Positions 47,134 through 53,448 of a stretch of DNA of 64,000 bases are shown here, piece by piece. Numbering within the stretch: position 1 is the stretch's first letter; each line of letters opens with the position of its first letter. Both the position numbers and the translations under genes were made by a program. The notes beneath the pieces were generated by a model, which saw only the letters and a list, made by a program, of their open reading frames with translations, was not told the origin of the DNA and ran no database searches. Source of the DNA: Actinomycetospora sp. TBRC 11914 (lineage in GTDB: Bacteria > Actinomycetota > Actinomycetes > Mycobacteriales > Pseudonocardiaceae); assembly GCF_012933465.1 (NCBI RefSeq), contig NZ_JABBND010000010.1, positions 62,001 through 126,000 on the forward strand. Reading direction: 5' to 3'.

Positions 47134-48261
47134 TCAGGCCGCGACGGCCGCCAGCCCGCGCGGCCGGCCCTCGGCCTCCCGCTTCGCGACCTCCTCGCGC
47201 ACGATCGGGATCACCTCGCGGCCGAACTCGGCGGCGTCGCAAAGCAGGTCGTAGCCGCGGGCCGACAGGATGTCGACGCCGAGGTCCCAGTAGTCCAGCA
47301 GCGCCGCCGCCACCGTCTCGGGGGTCCCGACGAGGGCCGTCGAGTTGCCCCCGCCCCCGGTCGCCTTCGCGGTCACCGTCCAGAGTGCGCGGTCGAAACG
47401 CTCGCCGCGCTCGGCGACGGCGAGCAGGCGCTGCGACCCGGCGTTCTCGGGGTCGGTGAGCCGGTGGCGGTTGGTCAGCGGCTTCGTGCCGCCCTCGGTG
47501 CGCTCCTCGATGCGCGCGACGGTCGCGTACGCCTTCTCCCACGCGGCCTCCTCGGTCGCGCCGAGGATCGGGCGGAACGCGACCTGGATGCGCGGCAGCG
47601 TGGTGCGCCCGGCCGCCCGAGCCGCCGCGTGCACCGTCGCGATCTGGCCCGCGGTGTCCGTCAGCGGCTCGCCCCACAGCGCGTAGATGTCGGCCTCGGC
47701 GCCGCCGGTGGCGTAGGCGGCGTCGGAGGAGCCGCCGAACGACAGCCGGATGCGCGGCTGCTGCAGGGGCTTGATGTCCGCGCGGAAGTCCTCGAAGGCG
47801 TAGTGCTCGCCGGCGAAGTCCCACGGCTCGTCGCGGGTCCAGGCCTGCTTGAGGATCTGCATGTACTCGCGGGTGCGGCCGTAGCGGGCGTCCTTGGTGA
47901 GCGTGTCGCCCTCGCGGCGCTGCTCGTGGTCGTTGCCGCCGGTGATGACGTGCACGGTGACCCGGCCCCCGGACATGTGGTCCAGCGTGGCGAAGGTCTT
48001 GGCGGCGAACGTCGGGATCGACAGGTTCGGGCGGTGGGCGACCAGCAGCTGCAGCCCGTCGACGTGGTCGGCGATCCAGGCGGCGGCCTGCGCCGGGTCC
48101 GGGCTGCCCGAGGAGTAGGCGGTCAGGACGCGGTCCCAGCCGTTCTCGGCGTGGGTGGCGGCGAGGCGCAGGGTGTAGTCGGGGTCGAAGGGGCCACCGG
48201 AACGGGGCTGGGTCTCCGACCCGTCGTTGGTGGCGGCGATGCCGAGGAACTCGACGGGCAC
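47134..48261 (-). CDS. LLM-class alkanesulfonate monooxygenase-like flavoprotein
   Basis: 375 residues. Motifs match SsuD-type enzymes: FAAKTFATLDHMSGGRVTVH, ITGGNDHEQRREGD, and FGGSSDAAYATGGAEADIY followed by WGEPL. SsuD uses FMNH2 and O2 to release sulfite from alkanesulfonates, feeding sulfur assimilation. No SsuE reductase or SsuABC transporter is adjacent. GTG 48261 lies 38 nt after the stop of a 28-codon leader peptide of the cysteine-attenuator type, which supports a sulfur role independently of homology. Confidence 0.88.
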   Translation of the reverse strand: MPVEFLGIAATNDGSETQPRSGGPFDPDYTLRLAATHAENGWDRVLTAYSSGSPDPAQAAAWIADHVDGLQLLVAHRPNLSIPTFAAKTFATLDHMSGGRVTVHVITGGNDHEQRREGDTLTKDARYGRTREYMQILKQAWTRDEPWDFAGEHYAFEDFRADIKPLQQPRIRLSFGGSSDAAYATGGAEADIYALWGEPLTDTAGQIATVHAAARAAGRTTLPRIQVAFRPILGATEEAAWEKAYATVARIEERTEGGTKPLTNRHRLTDPENAGSQRLLAVAERGERFDRALWTVTAKATGGGGNSTALVGTPETVAAALLDYWDLGVDILSARGYDLLCDAAEFGREVIPIVREEVAKREAEGRPRGLAAVAA

Positions 48262-48299
48262 GGCGGTCTCCGGGTGGGTGTGCGGTCGGTGGTGGGGTG

Positions 48300-48386
48300 T
48301 CAGTCGCGCTCGGGGCGACGACAGCCCGCGGACCACACCCGCCCGAGGTCGACGTGTCGCCGACGCACCAGGATGCCCACGTCCAC
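48300..48386 (-). CDS. Putative cysteine-responsive leader peptide of the sulfonate monooxygenase gene
   Basis: A 28-codon frame from GTG 48386 to TGA 48300, with GGGGAG 8 nt before the start. The product contains RRRHVDLGRVWSAGCRR. It shares RRH-VDL-x4-SA-x-C with the second leader at 50.68 kb, on the opposite strand. This is the pattern of the short leader peptides found before sulfur-metabolism genes in actinobacteria, where ribosome stalling at Cys codons controls the downstream gene. The stop is 38 nt before the monooxygenase start. Confidence 0.75.
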   Translation of the reverse strand: MDVGILVRRRHVDLGRVWSAGCRRPERD

Positions 48387-48447
48387 CCACGCTGCTCCCC
48401 GCGGCGGGGTCGGTCAACCTCCCACCGGCACGTCACGGGCCCGCGCG

Positions 48448-48453
48448 TACCCT
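48448..48453 (+). promoter_or_regulatory. -10 element of the small membrane gene pair (leaderless)
   Basis: TACCCT, 7 nt before GTG 48461. Confidence 0.4.
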
Positions 48454-48460
48454 CTCCCGC

Positions 48461-48661
48461 GTGCTGCACGCGGTCGCGACCTGGTGGGACGGGGTCGAGC
48501 TGTGGCTGACCCAGCTCGACTTCACGCTCCAGGTGATCCTCGTCGTCGGCGTCCTCGGCCCGTTGTGCTGGGGGATCGCCGCGGCCGTCGACTCGGTGGT
48601 GGAGCGGACCGTCGCGTGGCGTCTCGCGGCCCTCGAGCGGCGCCGCGCCACCGGGGACTGA
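48461..48661 (+). CDS. Small single-pass membrane protein, unknown function
   Basis: 66 residues with one clear membrane helix (LQVILVVGVLGPLCWGIAAA) and an amphipathic, positively charged C-terminal helix (RTVAWRLAALERRRA). No family recognised. It is preceded by a leaderless promoter and followed 4 nt later by a second tiny membrane frame. Confidence 0.6.
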   Translation: MLHAVATWWDGVELWLTQLDFTLQVILVVGVLGPLCWGIAAAVDSVVERTVAWRLAALERRRATGD

Positions 48662-48665
48662 GGCG

Positions 48666-48749
48666 GTGGACCGCCGCTACGCCCGGCTCTGGGTGACCGG
48701 CACCCTCGTCGTGCTCATCGTGCTGGTGATCGTGCTCAACCTGCGCTGA
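48666..48749 (+). CDS. 27-residue membrane peptide
   Basis: GTG 48666 to TGA 48749 encodes a basic N-terminus (VDRRYARLW) followed by an uninterrupted hydrophobic stretch (VVLIVLVIVL) ending NLR. It begins 4 nt after the preceding stop, with GAGGCG between, so it would be made by re-initiation. This is the layout of a small regulatory membrane protein. Confidence 0.45.
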   Translation: MDRRYARLWVTGTLVVLIVLVIVLNLR

Positions 48750-48767
48750 GCGCCGGGGCCCCTGGGC

Positions 48768-49553
48768 TCAGCGGACCACGCCGGCGCGCATCGCGAGCAC
48801 GACCATCCGGGCGCGGTCGCCGGTGCCGAGCTTGCGGCCGATGCGCGAGAGGTGGCTCTTCACGGTGAGCGCGGAGAGCCCGAGCTCCTCGCCGATCTCG
48901 TGGTTGGACTGCCCGTCGGCCACCGACTGCAGCACCTGGACCTCGCGGGTGGAGAGCTCGCAGGGGGTGTCGTCGACGCCGGGGACGCGGGCGCCGCCGG
49001 ACGGGCGCCCGCCCGCGGCCGGGCCCGGCTCGAGGAAGCGGCGGGCGGCTCCGCCGATGCCCGTCGAGGACGACGTCAGCAGGTAGGCCAGCGCGCCGGC
49101 CTCGAAGGCGGCACGGGCGGCCCCGGGGTCGTCGGGGCCGCCGGACACGACGGTGCGCCAGCCCTGCCCGCGCAGCTCGCCGATCAGGGCGAGGGCGCCG
49201 CCGTCGGGGAGGTCGAGGTCGACGACCGCGAGCTCGCACGGCGGGCCGGACAGCGCGCGGGCCCGGGCCTCCTCCGAGGACGCGGCCTCCATCACGTGGC
49301 CGGCCCCCGCACCGACGAGGGAGTGCGCGACGACCTCGCGGCGCGCCGCGTCGGCGTCGACCAGCAGTACCGAGATCGGCTCGCCGGAGGTGTCCAGCCC
49401 GTGCGCGGGGGTGAACAGCGCGCCGGCGGGGCGCTCCGGGTGCGGGGAGCGCGCGGCCGGGACGGCGGGGACGCTCCCTCGGGTGACGCCGCGCCCCGAC
49501 AGCGTCGGGGCGTCCGGCCGGACGAACGACTGACGGTCCATGAGCGGGAACAC
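48768..49553 (-). CDS. LuxR-family response regulator with atypical receiver domain
   Basis: 261 residues. A 50-residue low-complexity N-terminus precedes a receiver domain (SVLLVDADAARREVVAHSL, LAVVDLDLP). The C-terminus is a LuxR helix-turn-helix (LSTREVQVLQSVADGQSN, LTVKSHLSRIGRKL). The receiver keeps a possible phospho-acceptor Asp in VVDLDLP but has Thr where the conserved Lys belongs (AYLLTSS) and Gly-rich changes around the Thr/Ser switch. It is likely an atypical, kinase-independent regulator; no histidine kinase is nearby. The start is GTG at 49553, or ATG at 49541. Confidence 0.82.
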   Translation of the reverse strand: MFPLMDRQSFVRPDAPTLSGRGVTRGSVPAVPAARSPHPERPAGALFTPAHGLDTSGEPISVLLVDADAARREVVAHSLVGAGAGHVMEAASSEEARARALSGPPCELAVVDLDLPDGGALALIGELRGQGWRTVVSGGPDDPGAARAAFEAGALAYLLTSSSTGIGGAARRFLEPGPAAGGRPSGGARVPGVDDTPCELSTREVQVLQSVADGQSNHEIGEELGLSALTVKSHLSRIGRKLGTGDRARMVVLAMRAGVVR

Positions 49554-49612
49554 ACCACTCCATCGGCGGACCCCCGATCAGGCTTGAGGGCCCGACCCGA
49601 CTTTTTCCGTGA

Positions 49613-50401
49613 TCAGTTCTCCGGCACCCACCGCGGCGGTCGCATCTCGGCGAAGGCGGTCATCCCCTCCTGGCCCTCCTCGGAGGCGAAGAACTCCGCG
49701 GAGAGGCGGAGCATGGCGTCGAGGTCGGCGGCCATGTCGGGGGCCGGGGTGCGCCGCAGCATCGCCTTGGTCGCCGCCAGCGCCCGCGGGCCGCCCCGGG
49801 CGAGCATGTCGGCGTAGCGGTCCACCTCGGTGTCGAGGGCGGCCGGTTCGACGGCGCGGTTGAGCAGGCCGATCTCGGCGGCCCGGTCGGCGTCGAAGGT
49901 CTCCCCGGTGAGCATCAGCTCCTCGGCGGCCCGGGGGAGCAGGCGCGGCACGACGGTCACCGAGATGACGGCCGGCACCACCCCGATCCGGACCTCGCTG
50001 AACGCGAACGTGGCGCCCTTCTCGTCGCCGCCGGCACGGGACGCGATGGCGATGTCGCAGGCGGCGACGAGGCCGACCCCGCCGGCGCGCGCCGGGCCGG
50101 AGAGCCGGGCGATGACCGGCTTGGGGGAGTGCCAGAGCGTCTGCAGGAGGCCGGGGAACTCCTGGACGCCCTGGTCCCCGGCCCCCGCGCCCCGGGACTC
50201 CCGCAGGTCCATGCCGGAGCAGAAGACGGTCCCGGTGTGCGTGAGGACGACGACGCGGACCGCGTCGTCGGCGAGCGCGGCGTCGAGGTGGTCCCGCAGC
50301 TCGCGACGCAGCTGGGCCGAGAGCGCGTTGCGGTTCGACGGCGAGTCGAGGGTGATGGTCGCGCGGCCGGACCCGACGTCGAGGTGCACCAGTTCGCTCA
50401 T
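49613..50401 (-). CDS. Enoyl-CoA hydratase/isomerase family protein
   Basis: 262 residues of the crotonase fold: GTVFCSGMDLRE near 60-71 (oxyanion hole), ARAGGVGLVAACDIAIA near 105-121 and FAFSEVRIGVVPAVIS near 132-147 with a catalytic-type glutamate. It hydrates or isomerises an acyl-CoA; the precise substrate is unknown. Its promoter region adjoins an inverted family B repeat copy. Confidence 0.87.
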   Translation of the reverse strand: MSELVHLDVGSGRATITLDSPSNRNALSAQLRRELRDHLDAALADDAVRVVVLTHTGTVFCSGMDLRESRGAGAGDQGVQEFPGLLQTLWHSPKPVIARLSGPARAGGVGLVAACDIAIASRAGGDEKGATFAFSEVRIGVVPAVISVTVVPRLLPRAAEELMLTGETFDADRAAEIGLLNRAVEPAALDTEVDRYADMLARGGPRALAATKAMLRRTPAPDMAADLDAMLRLSAEFFASEEGQEGMTAFAEMRPPRWVPEN

Positions 50402-50424
50402 GGTCGACGACCCTAGGGTCCCGT

Positions 50425-50474
50425 CGAGTGGGCTCCCACGGCTCCCGGTGGAGCCCTCACGGACCACTCGGCGG
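50425..50474 (-). repeat. Repeat family B, locus 2 (single inverted copy)
   Basis: On the minus strand CCGCCGAGTGG, GAGGGCTCC, GGGAGCCGTGGGAG and CCACTC occur in the same order as in the 26.8-kb units. Confidence 0.65.
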
Positions 50475-50677
50475 GTGGGGCGGCCGCTGCGTCCCCACCC
50501 CAACGGGTGGATACGGCTCTGTGATCTGGACGACATGCGTCCGTTCGGCCCAGCAGGGGACCTCGCAGGTAAAGCGCCTGTGACGTGGGGCAGGTCACGG
50601 GAACCGGACCGCGCTCCGTGACGACGCGGGTACTCCGGGTTTTGACGCCCGATGTTTCGTCATGGTCGAGTTCGGCC

Positions 50678-50764
50678 ATGCACACCGCCCGGCGATTCGC
50701 GATGCGACGCCACGTCGACCTGCGTCTGCAGGCGAGCGCGCTGTGTGCCGGGTCGGCCGGCTGA
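50678..50764 (+). CDS. Putative cysteine-responsive leader peptide of the SBP56 operon
   Basis: ATG 50678 to TGA 50764, 28 codons. The peptide ends MRRHVDLRLQASALC-AGSAG; an internal ATG at 50702 gives a 20-residue version. It is the same length as, and identical at 9 of 14 motif positions to, the leader upstream of the sulfonate monooxygenase. It lies in the 650-bp gap between the enoyl-CoA hydratase gene and the operon. Strong hairpins follow, as expected for attenuation. A TTGACG at 50642-50647 may be a -35 element; the -10 is unclear. Confidence 0.75.
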   Translation: MHTARRFAMRRHVDLRLQASALCAGSAG

Positions 50765-50846
50765 GCTCCCCACTCCCTCCGGCCGACTCCCGCCGGGTCC
50801 TCGTGGCCCGCTGACGGCCCGGTCGCACGACCGGCGCTCCGTCTCC

Positions 50847-51015
50847 CCGGGCGGCCCCACCGCCCGGACCTCTCCCTCCTCGTCAACCCCGCCCCGGGCG
50901 GGGTGGCGGTGCCCCGCGTCCACGTGTGACGACGCGGTCGCGGGGCACCGCCGTCGAGGTGGGCCGGGGTGCTCTCCGACGTCCTCCCTGGCAGGCGTGG
51001 CGTCGAGGAGCACCC
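50847..51015 (+). promoter_or_regulatory. Hairpin series in the leader of the SBP56 operon
   Basis: After the leader peptide come CCGGGCGG/CCGCCCGG (50847-50867), a CCCCGCCCC/GGGCGGGG palindrome (50887-50903), a perfect 13-bp stem (50906-50918 with 50939-50951) and a 15-bp stem with two mismatches (50967-50981 with 51001-51015). The rest of 50765-51052 is pyrimidine-rich and has no gene. An AGAGAGG Shine-Dalgarno at 51038-51044 serves the first operon gene. The stems are candidates for a terminator and its competitors. Confidence 0.55.
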
Positions 51016-51052
51016 GTGCTCGACCCGTTCCCCGACCAGAGAGGTTCCCGCA

Positions 51053-51592
51053 GTGTCCTCCTCCACACCAGCGGCGCGCCGTACGCGCGCCGTCCTCGGT
51101 GGGCTCGCCGGCTCGCTCGCCGCGCTCGCCGTCCTCCCCGGCCTCGCCGGGGCCGCGTTCGCCGACACCCCGTCCACCGGCGCCACCCGGTCCGACGCAG
51201 CCCCGCAGGACGCGGCCCCACAGAACGGCGCCGCCCAGTCCTACGGCGCGGGCCAGTCCTCCGGCGCCGCCCCGTCCGACGGTGCCGCCCAGCCCGGCCT
51301 CGGGCTGCCCACCCTCCCGACGCTGCCGAAGGTCCCGGGCCTGCCCACCGCGGCCCTGCTCGGCGGTTCCGACCCGGTCGCCGAGGGCGTCGGCGGCGCG
51401 CTGTCGGCGTCCAGCCTGCTGGGCACCGACGGAGCACCGTCGGCCGACGACCCGACCCCGGCGCCCCAGGGCGCCCAGTACGGCGCGAAGCCCGAGACCG
51501 TGGTCGGCGGGGTGCCCGTCGAGGGCCTCCTGAACTCCGTCGCCGGCGCCCAGGCGATCGTGCCCGGCTCGGGTCCGAAGGACTACGCGTGA
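51053..51592 (+). CDS. Secreted Ala/Pro/Gly-rich protein, first gene of the SBP56 operon
   Basis: 179 residues. A twin-arginine-free signal peptide (basic start, then LGGLAGSLAALAVLPGLAGAA, ending AFADT) is followed by low-complexity repeats of the type AAPQNGAAQS. The C-terminal half holds LPTLPTLPKVPGLP and a VEGLLNSVAGAQ segment. It has no cysteines. No function is recognised; it could be a cell-wall or carrier protein for the exported SBP56 homologue, whose GTG overlaps this stop. A second small secreted protein lies at 56.8 kb in the same operon. Confidence 0.7.
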   Translation: MSSSTPAARRTRAVLGGLAGSLAALAVLPGLAGAAFADTPSTGATRSDAAPQDAAPQNGAAQSYGAGQSSGAAPSDGAAQPGLGLPTLPTLPKVPGLPTAALLGGSDPVAEGVGGALSASSLLGTDGAPSADDPTPAPQGAQYGAKPETVVGGVPVEGLLNSVAGAQAIVPGSGPKDYA

Positions 51593-53448
51593 GCGGCGGC
51601 CGGCACCGCCGGCTGCTGGACCGGCTCTCGCTGCGCGCGAAGATCGCCACCGTCGTCGCCGCGCTCGCGGTGATCGCCGGGGGCGTCGTCATCCCGACGG
51701 CGTTCTCCGCGCAGGCCGACATCGTCCCCCAGCGGCAGACGATCAAGGGGTCCGACGGCAAGGACTACTGGGTCGAGAACCACGTCGTCCCCGGGGCGCA
51801 GCAGGCGTCGGAGGACGCCGCCGCGGGCATCGGGAAGCGGCCGGAGTATCTGGTGGTCTGGGCCGGCGACGAGAACGTCGCCGACACCGCCGTCCCGCAG
51901 GTCAAGAAGCTGCCGGGCTCGCTCGCCAAGCCGCTGGACGCGGTCCGCAACGCCGCGCCCGGCCCGGACTTCCTGGCCGTCATCGACGCCACGAAGGGCT
52001 CGCCGGCCTACGGGAAGGTCGTCAACACCGCGACCGTCGGGCCGCTGGTGGAGAACGAGCCGCACCACATGCAGTACGCGTGGCACAAGGGCAACACGAT
52101 CTTCGCGGGCGGCCTGTTCTCGGCCGCCACCTACATGTTCGACGTGAGCAAGCTGCCCGCGGTGGGCCTCAAGGGCATCAGCCTCCCGACGCAGACCGCG
52201 TGCGGCTCGGTGCCCGACGCCTTCTGGGTCAACAAGGACGGCACGGCCTACGGCACGTACATGGGCGGCCCCGTCGCCCCGGGCCCGTGCCGCTACACCC
52301 ACGGCGAGGTGCGCTCCGGCAACGGGTTCGCCGGCTCCCCGGGCGAGGTCGTGAAGTTCGCCCCGAACGGCGACCTGATCGACCAGTCCCCGGCCGCGAC
52401 CACCACGCCCGAGGACCCGCAGCAGTGCCTCGACATGCCGGCGCTGTCGTCGCCGACGTGCGCCAACCCGCACGGCATCCAGGTCCGCGAGGACCTCAAG
52501 ACGATGGTGACCAGCGACTACGCCGAGCCGCGCAACATCATCCTCGACCCGGTCAAGGCCCCGTCGCCGCAGCTGCGCCGCACCACCCTGCGGACCTGGG
52601 ACATCTCCGACCCGGACCACCCGGTGGTCAGGTCGGTGAAGTACATGCCGGTCGGACCGCGGTCGGGCGCGGAGGACCCGCTGCACAACGAGAACCGGGC
52701 GATGATGGAGACCACGGTCACCAACCAGCCCGCGCACAAGGGCGCCTTCACGATGTCCATGCAGGGCGGCGCGATCTACTACACGCCGGACATCACCGCG
52801 AAGGACCCGGTCTGGCGTGAGGTCTACGACCTGACCGCCCTCGTGAAGAAGCTCGACCCGGCCGCCACGTCCGGGGCGGGACTCAACGGCGGCTGGCTGC
52901 AGACCAGCCCGGACGACACGACGCTCTACCACGCGGTGATGGGGCGCCAGCCCGGCGCGCTCGGCAAGAACGACAAGGGCACCGCGGGCGGCGTGATCGC
53001 GCTCGACATCTCGAAGCTCGTCGGCGCGGGCACGGGCACGACCTGCTCGATCGACACCCCCGCGCAGGAGACGGACCCGGGTCCGGGCTGCCCGTCCGCG
53101 AAGAGCGTGCTGCCGATCAACGGGGACGAGAAGGCCGGGGGCCCGCACTGGGGCGCCCTGGACAACCTCGCCCTCGGCCAGGACGGCTTCTACCACGAGA
53201 CCGAGCAGCCCCAGCGGCTCTCGACGGCGAACTACTTCGTCTCCCGCACCGGTCTCGACGGTGACCACAAGGTGTGCATGGAGGACATCGCCAAGAACGG
53301 CCAGCTCTCCCTGGACACCGACTTCAAGGACGAGCTCACCGGCGAGCCGTGCGTCGACTTCAACCGTGCCGACTGGCCCCACGGGCCGTTCGGCAACGCG
53401 AAGCCGCACTCGCAGCTGTTCGTGACCGCCGATGGTGACGTCAAGTAG
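51589..53448 (+). CDS. Exported SBP56 (selenium-binding / methanethiol oxidase) family protein
   Basis: 619 residues with an N-terminal signal (hydrophobic 19-38, SAQA cleavage site near 43). The mature part follows SBP56 proteins: PDFLAVIDATKGSPAYGKVV near 126-145, EPHH (157-160), NPHGIQV with His295, VTSDYAEPRN, and PLHNEN with His366. The histidines fall where SBP56/methanethiol oxidase proteins have proposed copper ligands. Methanethiol oxidase turns CH3SH and O2 into formaldehyde, H2S and H2O2. The selenium-linked CSSC of animal SELENBP1 is absent. The gene is coupled to the neighbours on both sides (overlaps of 4 and 17 nt). Confidence 0.75.
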   Translation: MSGGRHRRLLDRLSLRAKIATVVAALAVIAGGVVIPTAFSAQADIVPQRQTIKGSDGKDYWVENHVVPGAQQASEDAAAGIGKRPEYLVVWAGDENVADTAVPQVKKLPGSLAKPLDAVRNAAPGPDFLAVIDATKGSPAYGKVVNTATVGPLVENEPHHMQYAWHKGNTIFAGGLFSAATYMFDVSKLPAVGLKGISLPTQTACGSVPDAFWVNKDGTAYGTYMGGPVAPGPCRYTHGEVRSGNGFAGSPGEVVKFAPNGDLIDQSPAATTTPEDPQQCLDMPALSSPTCANPHGIQVREDLKTMVTSDYAEPRNIILDPVKAPSPQLRRTTLRTWDISDPDHPVVRSVKYMPVGPRSGAEDPLHNENRAMMETTVTNQPAHKGAFTMSMQGGAIYYTPDITAKDPVWREVYDLTALVKKLDPAATSGAGLNGGWLQTSPDDTTLYHAVMGRQPGALGKNDKGTAGGVIALDISKLVGAGTGTTCSIDTPAQETDPGPGCPSAKSVLPINGDEKAGGPHWGALDNLALGQDGFYHETEQPQRLSTANYFVSRTGLDGDHKVCMEDIAKNGQLSLDTDFKDELTGEPCVDFNRADWPHGPFGNAKPHSQLFVTADGDVK

